The notes beneath the pieces are model-generated. The model searched no databases and was not told the DNA's origin. It saw only the letters and a list, made by a program, of their open reading frames with translations. 19,637 nucleotides of DNA from an uncultured Corynebacterium sp. (lineage in GTDB: Bacteria; Actinomycetota; Actinomycetes; Mycobacteriales; Mycobacteriaceae): the NCBI RefSeq assembly GCF_946221105.1, contig NZ_CAMICL010000039.1:1-19637 (forward strand), given 5' to 3'. The position numbers and the translations under genes were made by a program. Below, in pieces: positions 14,028-19,637 of the stretch; the stretch's first letter is position 1; each line of letters begins with the position of its first letter.

Positions 14028-15536
14028 ATGGAAACCGCTACCTCATTCGTCGAGGACACCCTCAACGGCGCGATCTGGAACGTCGTCCCGGTGTTCCTCA
14101 TCCTCGCCGGCGTCTACTTCGGCGTACGCACCCTGTTCGTTCAAATCCGCCTGTTCCCGGAGATGCTCAAGGCGGTCGCCGAAACCCCGAAGGGCAAGGA
14201 CCGCGAGGGCCGCGACCTCGATGAAGAGTACGGCGGCCTGTCCGCATTCAAGGCCTTCACCATCTCCGCCGCCTCGCGCGTGGGCACCGGCAACATCGCC
14301 GGCGTGGCGCTGGCGATCTCCATCGGCGGCCCCGGCTCGGTGTTCTGGATGTGGATGCTCGCCCTGCTCGGCGGTGCCACCGCGTTCGTGGAATCCACCC
14401 TGGCGCAGCTGTGGAAGACCAAGGACGCCGAGGGCAACTACCACGGCGGCCCGGCCTACTACATGACCCGAGGCCTGGGCTGGAAGCCGCTAGCCGTGAT
14501 CTTCTCTGCGTTCTTGGCCATCACGTACGGCTTTGTCTACAACGCCATCCAGACCAACTCCATCGTCGAGGCCGTCGGCGGCTCCCTGGGCACCGACTCC
14601 GTCGTGCTCAAGGGCGTCGTCGCTGCTGTGATCGCTACCCTGACCGCCCTGGTCATCTTCGGCGGCGTGACCCGCATCGCCTCCTGGACCCAGGTCATCG
14701 TGCCGTTCATGGCCGGCGCTTACATCTTCATCGGCCTGGCCGTGCTGGTGATCAACTGGCGCGAGATCCCGGGCATGATCGAGATGATCGTCGGCCACGC
14801 CCTGGGCCTCGAGCAGGTCGTCGGCGCCGGCATCGGTGCCGCGTTCATGCAGGGCATGCGCCGCGGCCTGTTCTCCAACGAGGCCGGCATGGGCTCCGCC
14901 CCGAACGCCGCCGCCACCGCATCGGTGTCCCACCCCGTCAAGCAGGGCCTCGTGCAAACCCTCGGCGTGTACTTCGACACTCTGCTGGTCTGCTCCATCA
15001 CCGCGTTCGTGGTGCTGCTCGGCCCGGCCGTGACCTACGGCCGCGACGACATCCAGGGCGCCTCGCTGACCCAGTCCGCGCTGGCCGATTCCGTCGGCGC
15101 ATGGGGCGCGCACGCCATCACGTTCATCCTGTTCTTCCTGGCGTTCTCCTCCGTGATCGGCAACTACTACCTCGCGCAGGCCAACCTGCAGTACCTCACC
15201 GACTCGAAGACCGCGATGACGGTGTTCCGCCTCGTGGTCATCGGCTTTGTCATCTTCGGCGCGTTCGGCTCCGTCCCGCTGGTGTGGGCGCTCGGCGACA
15301 CCATGGCCGGCCTGCTGGCCATCTTCAACATCGTCGCCATCGTCCCGCTCGGCGGCGTGGCGCTGAAACTGCTGAAGAACTTCAACGACCAGCGCCGCAA
15401 GGGCATCGACCCGGTGTTCCACCGCGAAATGCTGCCGGAGCTGAAGAACGTGGAGTACTGGGACGGCTCCGACCCGGTGACCCGCCGCAGCGAAGAGGAC
15501 CGCATCACCATCAGCGAGAGCAACGACGGCCGATAA
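14028..15536 (+). CDS. Sodium:alanine/glycine symporter, AGCS family (502 aa)
   Basis: An inner-membrane carrier of the alanine or glycine:cation symporter family (TC 2.A.25) that imports small neutral amino acids with Na+ or H+. Many hydrophobic segments run through the protein, about ten to eleven by eye. Family hallmarks are GTGNIAGVALAISIGGPGSVF at about 86-106, GGPAYYMTRGLGWKP at about 141-155, and GMRRGLFSNEAGMGSAPNAAA at about 276-296. The N-terminal METATSFVEDTLNGAIWNVVPVFLILAG leads into the first segment. The length is slightly above the roughly 450-490 aa common for the family, because of a charged tail (about 450-502). It is an accessory gene between the flavin reductase and acyP, with its own promoter-like element. 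The exact amino acid is not predictable. Confidence 0.93.
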   Translation: METATSFVEDTLNGAIWNVVPVFLILAGVYFGVRTLFVQIRLFPEMLKAVAETPKGKDREGRDLDEEYGGLSAFKAFTISAASRVGTGNIAGVALAISIGGPGSVFWMWMLALLGGATAFVESTLAQLWKTKDAEGNYHGGPAYYMTRGLGWKPLAVIFSAFLAITYGFVYNAIQTNSIVEAVGGSLGTDSVVLKGVVAAVIATLTALVIFGGVTRIASWTQVIVPFMAGAYIFIGLAVLVINWREIPGMIEMIVGHALGLEQVVGAGIGAAFMQGMRRGLFSNEAGMGSAPNAAATASVSHPVKQGLVQTLGVYFDTLLVCSITAFVVLLGPAVTYGRDDIQGASLTQSALADSVGAWGAHAITFILFFLAFSSVIGNYYLAQANLQYLTDSKTAMTVFRLVVIGFVIFGAFGSVPLVWALGDTMAGLLAIFNIVAIVPLGGVALKLLKNFNDQRRKGIDPVFHREMLPELKNVEYWDGSDPVTRRSEEDRITISESNDGR

Positions 15537-15539
15537 CGC

Positions 15540-15545
15540 TACGCT
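15540..15545 (+). promoter_or_regulatory. -10 element of acyP (TACGCT)
   Basis: TACGCT ends 8 nt before the ATG at 15554 and begins 4 bases after the agcS stop. It predicts a leaderless acyP mRNA separate from agcS. Confidence 0.5.
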
Positions 15546-15553
15546 TGGGCGGC

Positions 15554-15838
15554 ATGGCAACAACACGCATGACCGCCCACGTCCACGGCAACGTCCAGGG
15601 GGTGGGGTTTCGCTGGTGGACCCGCTCCCGCGCGCTCGAACTGGGGCTGGCCGGCTACGCGAAGAACCTCGCTGATGGCAGGGTAGAGGTGGTTGCGGAG
15701 GGGGCCGAAGGTGACGTCGAGAAGCTCAAAGCCCTTCTTGAAGAGCAGCCTTCGACCGCGAAGCGCCCGGGCAATGTGGAACACGTCCAGGCGCAGTTCG
15801 GGGAGCCGAAGGGCGCGGAAGGGTTTGAGGAGCGATGA
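15554..15838 (+). CDS. acyP: Acylphosphatase (94 aa)
   Basis: Hydrolyses acyl phosphates such as acetyl phosphate and carbamoyl phosphate; a small cytoplasmic alpha/beta enzyme. The active-site loop HGNVQGVGFRWW is at 11-22, with phosphate-binding Arg20, and the catalytic Asn38 is in GYAKNLADGRVEV. The length is normal (90-100 aa). The same frame is open far upstream through agcS, but that is a shadow; the ATG at 15554 has TACGCT 8 nt before it and is the conserved N-terminus. In related genomes acyP directly precedes smc on the same strand; here the TAC module lies between them. Its TGA stop is only 2 bases from the stop of the convergent SecB-like gene. Confidence 0.95.
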   Translation: MATTRMTAHVHGNVQGVGFRWWTRSRALELGLAGYAKNLADGRVEVVAEGAEGDVEKLKALLEEQPSTAKRPGNVEHVQAQFGEPKGAEGFEER

Positions 15839-15840
15839 GC

Positions 15841-16296
15841 TCACTGTTTGAACAGGTCGAGCACCAAAGTGGGCAAGCCGAGACGGCGGGTGCAGTCTGA
15901 GACGTATTCCCTCGCGTAGGGGTAAATAGCAAAGACTCCAGTGGAGTTCGCGAATGCTTGGAGTTCCTGGTCCGAAAAATCGTTGTCGGAGTCAGCAGTG
16001 AATGCGGCGGTGAACGAAGACCGAATATTCGCTACCTGGGCGGAATCGCTGGAATCTTCGCGGCTGATGGACACGTCAAAGCTGCAATTGACGAGAATAA
16101 GGTGGGGATCGGGGTAAGTACCCGACGAAATCTGTGCCTCGGGGGAGACGTCGAGTGCGACCTCGAGTGGTGCCCCAGGCTCAGGAACTGACACCAGCTC
16201 GAGCTGGGAGCTTGTCAGGCGGATGTCGCGAAGATTTGACTGGCCTGCAACGCGTCCAGCCTGAACGCGAAGTTCTTCGTGGTTTTCGGCTGCCAC
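15841..16296 (-). CDS. SecB-like TAC chaperone (151 aa, GTG start)
   Basis: Resembles the SecB fold and, by context, the solitary SecB-like chaperones of toxin-antitoxin-chaperone modules (Rv1957 in M. tuberculosis), which protect the antitoxin from aggregation and proteolysis. The telling part is the C-terminal IYPYAREYVSDCTRRLGLP at 124-142, matching SecB's [LF]-FPYARE-x-x-SD-x-x-x-R-G-x-P-P element, followed by TLVLD. The upstream half (ISSGTYPDPHLILVNCSFDVSISRE) has the alternating strands of SecB, with LRDIRLTSSQLELV as the first strand. General SecB is not expected in actinobacteria, so a TAC role is the best reading. The GTG start is 3 bases after the antitoxin stop, with AGGTGG about 8 nt upstream inside the antitoxin end. 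Low GC marks it off from acyP. Confidence 0.8.
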   Translation of the reverse strand: MAAENHEELRVQAGRVAGQSNLRDIRLTSSQLELVSVPEPGAPLEVALDVSPEAQISSGTYPDPHLILVNCSFDVSISREDSSDSAQVANIRSSFTAAFTADSDNDFSDQELQAFANSTGVFAIYPYAREYVSDCTRRLGLPTLVLDLFKQ

Positions 16297-16299
16297 CTG

Positions 16300-16713
16300 T
16301 TACACCACCTTAATCTGCTTGTAGGTGAAGTTGGGCCTCGGAATATCCGAATGGGCGGGATTTCGCGGCGAAGTAGTGGCGGAAACCTGGCGGTATGGAG
16401 AGACCAGGGAAGTGACACGGTCGGGGGTGTCCACGGCGAAACGGACTTTCGCGCCGACTGCTCGTGCGTAGCGCTGAACCGTTGACAGTTGCGGATCTGC
16501 TTCACCGCGTTCCAGCTCGGAAATCGCAGATTGAGTGGTGCCCATGGTGCTTGCTACTTGGCGTTGGGTTTGGCCAGACGTCTTTCTGATCTGTCGCAGG
16601 GTTTCTGCGAGAGCGGAACGGACGGAGGCATCTTCAAATGCATCCGCGAACTCGGGGTCGTCCAGAAGACTCCCAAAATCGACTTCCATGGAATTGTCAT
16701 CCGTGTAGTTCAT
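16300..16713 (-). CDS. HigA-type XRE antitoxin of a TAC module (137 aa)
   Basis: A helix-turn-helix antitoxin expected to neutralise the toxin encoded upstream and to repress the module. Residues 35-90 are an XRE/HTH_3 domain: LRQIRKTSGQTQRQVASTMG, then TTQSAISELERGEADPQLSTVQRYARAVG. The N-terminal 34 residues are acidic. After the domain comes a 40-residue tail (about 96-137), polar with Y107, F129 and Y131, ending TYKQIKVV. In HigA1 such a C-terminal extension is the chaperone-addiction region bound by the SecB-like partner, so I infer the same here. The ATG at 16713 has GAGGGAG 7 nt upstream; an internal ATG at codon 9 is less likely. The gene has its own strong promoter (16746-16773) overlapped by a perfect palindrome. 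Confidence 0.87.
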   Translation of the reverse strand: MNYTDDNSMEVDFGSLLDDPEFADAFEDASVRSALAETLRQIRKTSGQTQRQVASTMGTTQSAISELERGEADPQLSTVQRYARAVGAKVRFAVDTPDRVTSLVSPYRQVSATTSPRNPAHSDIPRPNFTYKQIKVV

Positions 16714-16720
16714 TGCAACG

Positions 16721-16727
16721 CTCCCTC
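16721..16727 (-). promoter_or_regulatory. Ribosome-binding site of the antitoxin
   Basis: GAGGGAG 7 nt before the ATG at 16713. It fixes the start and contrasts with the leaderless style of the core genes. Confidence 0.7.
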
Positions 16728-16728
16728 A

Positions 16729-16750
16729 AATATCGGTTATGGCCGATATT
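16729..16750. promoter_or_regulatory. Palindromic operator of the antitoxin promoter
   Basis: Perfect inverted repeat with 8-base arms, AATATCGG and CCGATATT, around the 6-base spacer TTATGG (plus strand). It covers most of the antitoxin -10 and lies just before the ribosome-binding site, the standard place for a HigA-type autorepressor operator. Binding by the antitoxin is inferred. Confidence 0.7.
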
Positions 16751-16773
16751 ACTGGTGTAGTGGGGGATGTCAA
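16746..16773 (-). promoter_or_regulatory. Internal antitoxin-chaperone promoter, TTGACA-N16-TAATAT
   Basis: A consensus -35 (TTGACA, 16768-16773), a 16-base spacer and a near-consensus -10 (TAATAT, 16746-16751). The -35 contains the TGA stop of the toxin gene. It is the best promoter match in the window and would let antitoxin and chaperone be made in excess of the toxin. The -10 overlaps the palindrome at 16729-16750. Confidence 0.72.
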
Positions 16774-17123
16774 CTGGACTTTCCTTGTTCCCATGTCTTG
16801 CTCCGCTCGATTGCCTTGTCGAGCTCTTGTTTTGGGGTCTTTGCACTCTTTTTGGTGAAGCACGACAAGATGATGAGGTGGACGGGGGAGTCTTGGATGA
16901 GCGTGGCACGGTACTGATTCGAACCAACACGAACCCTGACTTCATAGATGTTGTCGCGCAGGTGCCTCAGGTCTCGGAGCCCAATTTCGGCTCTTCGTAG
17001 CCTGTCGAGCTTTTCGGCGAGGGCAGCACGCCCTTGGAGATCCAGACTCTCGAACTCCCGCTTGCTCACAGGGACGGAATCGCCGCCCGGTGCAAACCAA
17101 CGGATCTGGCGCTTATATGACAT
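16770..17123 (-). CDS. HigB/RelE-type toxin of a TAC module (117 aa)
   Basis: A RelE-superfamily toxin of the gp49/HigB group, expected to cleave mRNA on the ribosome. The C-terminal half gives the family: NIYEVRVRVGSNQYRATLIQ followed by VHLIILSCFTKKSAKTPKQE and LDKAIERSKTW, matching the HigB pattern of YR, then a hydrophobic strand, F-x-KK-x-x-x-TP and A-x-x-R. The N-terminus (MSYKRQIRWFAPGGDSVPV) is basic. The frame stays open far upstream antisense to smc, so an automatic caller could attach a long false N-terminus; the ATG at 17123 is chosen for its AGGAGG 4 nt upstream. The gene is followed by antitoxin and chaperone on the same strand and diverges from smc. Module membership is inferred from order and family. 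Confidence 0.85.
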   Translation of the reverse strand: MSYKRQIRWFAPGGDSVPVSKREFESLDLQGRAALAEKLDRLRRAEIGLRDLRHLRDNIYEVRVRVGSNQYRATLIQDSPVHLIILSCFTKKSAKTPKQELDKAIERSKTWEQGKSS

Positions 17124-17127
17124 CCAC

Positions 17128-17133
17128 CCTCCT
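17128..17133 (-). promoter_or_regulatory. Ribosome-binding site of the toxin
   Basis: AGGAGG, a full match to the anti-Shine-Dalgarno complement, 4 nt before the ATG at 17123. It overlaps one end of the palindrome at 17131-17150, so a bound repressor or an mRNA hairpin could limit toxin translation. Confidence 0.7.
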
Positions 17134-17150
17134 TTGTTTTGAAACAAAGG
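17131..17150. promoter_or_regulatory. Palindromic operator upstream of the toxin
   Basis: Perfect inverted repeat with 9-base arms, CCTTTGTTT and AAACAAAGG, around TG (plus strand). It overlaps the toxin ribosome-binding site and a possible -10, TACCTT (17147-17152, minus). Its sequence is unrelated to the operator before the antitoxin. It has no adjacent T-run, so it does not look like a terminator. Which protein binds is unknown. Confidence 0.6.
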
Positions 17151-17198
17151 TAGCGCGGGTGTCCGACACCGTGCAGTCTCTATTCGCGCGCGCTGGGT

Positions 17199-17204
17199 TA
17201 CACT
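17199..17204 (+). promoter_or_regulatory. -10 element of smc (TACACT)
   Basis: TACACT ends 6 nt before the ATG at 17211 in the 87-base divergent gap between toxin and smc. It predicts a leaderless smc mRNA, as for most core genes here. Confidence 0.5.
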
Positions 17205-17210
17205 GCCCCA

Positions 17211-19637
17211 ATGCACCTGAAATCGCTGACGCTCAAAGGATTCAAGTCCTTCGCGTCGGCGACGACGATGAAATTCGAGCCCGGCATCTGCGCCGTGGTG
17301 GGGCCGAACGGTTCCGGCAAGTCCAATGTGGTGGATGCGCTCGCGTGGGTGATGGGCGAGCAGGGCGCGAAGAACCTGCGCGGCGGGAAGATGGAAGACG
17401 TCATCTTTGCCGGTGCGGGCGGGCGCAAACCGCTTGGGCGCGCGGAGGTCACCCTCACCTTCGACAACACCGACAAGCGCTTGCCCATCGACTACACCGA
17501 TGTGGCCATTACCCGCCGCATGTTCCGCGACGGAGCCTCGGAGTACGAGATCAACGGCTCCAAGGCGCGCCTGATGGACATCCAGGAGCTGTTGTCCGAT
17601 TCCGGCATCGGCCGCGAGATGCACATCATCGTCGGCCAAGGCAAGCTCTCCGAGATCCTGGATTCGCGCCCCGAGGAGCGCCGCGCGTTCATCGAGGAGG
17701 CTGCGGGTGTGCTCAAGCACCGCCGACGCAAGGAGAAGGCGCAGCGCAAGCTCACGGGCATGCAGGCGAACCTGGACCGCCTGACCGACCTCACCGATGA
17801 GCTGGGCAAGCAGCTCAAACCCTTGGCCCGCCAGGCCGAGGCCGCCAAGCGGGGCGCTGCGGTGCAGGCGGAGTTGCGCGACGCGAAGCTTAAGCTCGCC
17901 GGCGACCAGGTGGTGCGCCTTCGCGCGAAGTACGCCGACGCCGAGCGCGCCGCCGAGATGCTGGCGGAGCAGGTGGAGACCGTCACCGCGACGCTTGAGA
18001 CTGCGGTGGAGGAGCAGGAGGCCGTCGAGGCTCGCCAGCAGGAGCTGCAGCCCCAGGCGCAGGAGGCGCAGCAGCTGTGGTTCGCGCTGTCCACGCTGGC
18101 TGAGCGTGTGAGCGCCACCCAGCGCATCGCGTCGGAACGCGCCCGCAGTTCCAACTCGTTCGCGCCCTACGCGGGCCAGGATCCGGAGGACCTGGAAGCG
18201 AGGGCTTCGCTTGCCGACGAGCGCTACGCCGAGGCCCTCGAAGCCGCCGAGGAGGCCGCGGAGAAGCTCGAGACCATCCGCGAGGAAGTTGCCGAGCGGC
18301 AGGAGGCATTCGACGCCGCCGAGCGCGAGCAAATGGCGCAGGTGCGCGCGATCGCGGACCGCCGCGAGGGCGTTGTTCGCCTGATCGCGCAGGAGGAGTC
18401 CCAGGCAGCGGCGGTCGAGGCGGCCGAGGACGAGGTCCGCCGCCTGGAGGAAACACTCGCGGAGACGAAGCAGCGCGCCCGGGAGGCCGATGCGGAGGTC
18501 GCGTCCGTCGAGGAGCGCATTGCGGGCTTTGCAGGGGAGCGTTCGCCTCTCGACGACGCATTCGCCCGTGCCCACACCGAATCCGACGCCGCCGACAAGC
18601 GCCTGGACCAGCTGCGGGCGAAGCAGCGCGAACACGAACGTGCGGTGGCGACCCTGCAGTCGCGCATTGACACCCTGGCGGAGCAGGCGCCGAAGCGTTC
18701 GGCGGAGGATGTGCTGGAAGGCTTCACCGCGCTCGCTGGCCTGGTCACTGTGGAGGCTGGGCTGGACCGCGCGCTCGCGGCGGCGCTCGGCGAGCACGCC
18801 GAGGCGCTGGCGGGCGAGGTTTCCGACGACGCGGTCGGCGCGCTGGAGTCCGCCGCGCGCACGGTGGTGGTGGATGCGCGCGGCGGGTCCACCTGGCGCT
18901 TGGACACCGACGGCGAGGTGGACTGGCTGCTCGACCATGTGGAGCTGGACCCAACGGTGGTTGGCCCAGTCACGCGCCTGCTCGCCGACGTGGTGGTGGC
19001 GGACGACCTCGCCGCCGCCCGCGGCGTGGTGGAGCAGGACCCGCGCCTGCGCGCTGTCACGCCGGCGGGCGTGCTGGTGGGCGAGGGGTGGGTCGCTGCT
19101 GGCACGGGACAGACGTCCACGGTGGAGGTCTCCGCCCGCATCGAGGCGGCGAAGACCGAGCTCGCTGAAGCACAGCAGTTGCTCGAGGAGCTTGCCGGCA
19201 CGCTCGAAGGCGCGACCGTCGCCGCCGACGAGGCCCGCGTGAGCGCTGCTTCCGCCAAGGCAGCGTTGCGCGAGCACGACACCGAGGTCGAATCCTGGCG
19301 CCGCGACCTCGCCCGCCTGGTCAAGCAGGCCGAGGCGAACAAGTCGGAGCACGAGCGAGCGGCGGCGCGTGCGAACGAGGCGGACGCGCGCCTGGCGCAG
19401 CGCAAGGCTGAGCTGGAGGAGACGCGCGATCGCCTCACCCGCGTGGACACGGACGTGGCTGAGTCACCGGAGGAGCCGTCGACGGAGCAGCGCGACCAGG
19501 CCAGAAACGCGCTCAACCACGCCAAGTCGCTGGAGATGGAGGCCACGCTGGCCTCGCGCACCGCGCAGCAGCGCGCCGAAGCGGAAGCCGGCAAGGGCGA
19601 TGCGTTGCGCCGGCAGGCGGAGCAGGAGCGGCAGGCG
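17211..19637 (+). CDS. smc: Chromosome segregation protein SMC (N-terminal 809 codons)
   Basis: An SMC ATPase that, with ScpA and ScpB, compacts and organises the chromosome. The gene runs off the right edge with an open frame, so about two thirds is seen; full actinobacterial SMCs are about 1,170-1,200 aa. Residues 1-160 are the N-terminal ATPase lobe: MHLKSLTLKGFKSF, the Walker A GPNGSGKSN at 31-39 with K37 and S38, and the Q-loop Q51. The helical arm follows from about 170 to 490, rich in Ala, Glu and Arg in heptads. The globular hinge is at about 500-640 (VLEGFTALAGLVTVEAGLDRAL onward), then the return coiled coil. The ATG at 17211 gives the canonical MHLKSLTLKGF start. In relatives it follows acyP directly; here it is separated by the TAC module and diverges from it. 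Confidence 0.96.
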   Translation, partial: MHLKSLTLKGFKSFASATTMKFEPGICAVVGPNGSGKSNVVDALAWVMGEQGAKNLRGGKMEDVIFAGAGGRKPLGRAEVTLTFDNTDKRLPIDYTDVAITRRMFRDGASEYEINGSKARLMDIQELLSDSGIGREMHIIVGQGKLSEILDSRPEERRAFIEEAAGVLKHRRRKEKAQRKLTGMQANLDRLTDLTDELGKQLKPLARQAEAAKRGAAVQAELRDAKLKLAGDQVVRLRAKYADAERAAEMLAEQVETVTATLETAVEEQEAVEARQQELQPQAQEAQQLWFALSTLAERVSATQRIASERARSSNSFAPYAGQDPEDLEARASLADERYAEALEAAEEAAEKLETIREEVAERQEAFDAAEREQMAQVRAIADRREGVVRLIAQEESQAAAVEAAEDEVRRLEETLAETKQRAREADAEVASVEERIAGFAGERSPLDDAFARAHTESDAADKRLDQLRAKQREHERAVATLQSRIDTLAEQAPKRSAEDVLEGFTALAGLVTVEAGLDRALAAALGEHAEALAGEVSDDAVGALESAARTVVVDARGGSTWRLDTDGEVDWLLDHVELDPTVVGPVTRLLADVVVADDLAAARGVVEQDPRLRAVTPAGVLVGEGWVAAGTGQTSTVEVSARIEAAKTELAEAQQLLEELAGTLEGATVAADEARVSAASAKAALREHDTEVESWRRDLARLVKQAEANKSEHERAAARANEADARLAQRKAELEETRDRLTRVDTDVAESPEEPSTEQRDQARNALNHAKSLEMEATLASRTAQQRAEAEAGKGDALRRQAEQERQA

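Noticed and set aside
14351..15553. Long upstream extension of the acyP frame through agcS
   Set aside because: Arg/His-rich shadow translation; the acylphosphatase fold starts at the ATG at 15554, which has its own -10 element.
17131..17150. Palindrome as a transcription terminator for smc or the TAC block
   Set aside because: No T-run follows on either strand, it stands at the 5' side of both genes, and only a very small loop is possible; an operator is the better reading.
16770..19352. An 860-codon minus-strand frame that joins the toxin to the antisense of smc
   Set aside because: Only the last 117 codons carry the HigB pattern and a ribosome-binding site; the rest is a shadow of smc. 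An automatic call could wrongly give the toxin this huge N-terminus.
17211..19637. smc as a truncated pseudogene
   Set aside because: The frame is open to the last base; it simply runs off the window.

Overview
The window is a gene-dense, high-GC stretch of actinobacterial chromosome, most likely a Corynebacterium of higher GC than C. glutamicum. The grounds are the gene order sepIVA-DUF177-rnc-mutM-...-acyP-smc, known from mycobacteria and corynebacteria, the fused PabA-PabB folate enzyme, and a TAnnnT -10 element set 6-9 nt before most start codons. No rRNA, tRNA, CRISPR array or insertion sequence is visible, and no gap exceeds 300 bases.

Layout. Bases 1-2085 (minus) hold a partial pabC (aminodeoxychorismate lyase, running off the left edge) preceded by pabAB; together they convert chorismate to p-aminobenzoate. 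A GNAT acetyltransferase (2115-2573, plus) diverges from pabAB and ends base-to-base against glgP (glycogen phosphorylase, minus). Behind glgP lie an M20 amidohydrolase and a GalT-like/DUF4921 protein, both minus. A small unrecognised corynebacterial-type gene (7630-8019, plus) diverges from the DUF4921 gene and overlaps the end of a glycerate kinase (minus). From 9217 all core genes are on plus: gdhA, sepIVA, DUF177 (YceD-like), rnc, mutM, a flavin-reductase-like gene, an AgcS sodium:alanine symporter, acyP, then smc, which runs off the right edge.

Between acyP and smc, on the minus strand, sits a three-gene block of visibly lower GC (15841-17123): a HigB-type toxin, a HigA-type HTH antitoxin and a SecB-like chaperone, in that order. 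This is the layout of a toxin-antitoxin-chaperone (TAC) module such as M. tuberculosis HigB1-HigA1-Rv1957. It has two different perfect palindromes, one before the toxin and one overlapping a second, internal promoter (TTGACA-N16-TAATAT) before the antitoxin. It is the best candidate here for a distinct, probably acquired, biological system.

Expression style differs between core and block. Twelve core genes have a TAnnnT hexamer ending 6-9 nt before the start codon and usually no ribosome-binding site, which predicts leaderless mRNAs. The TAC toxin and antitoxin, gdhA and the M20 gene instead have clear purine-rich ribosome-binding sites. Convergent genes end with 0, 2 or minus 31 bases between them, so there is no room for ordinary terminators.
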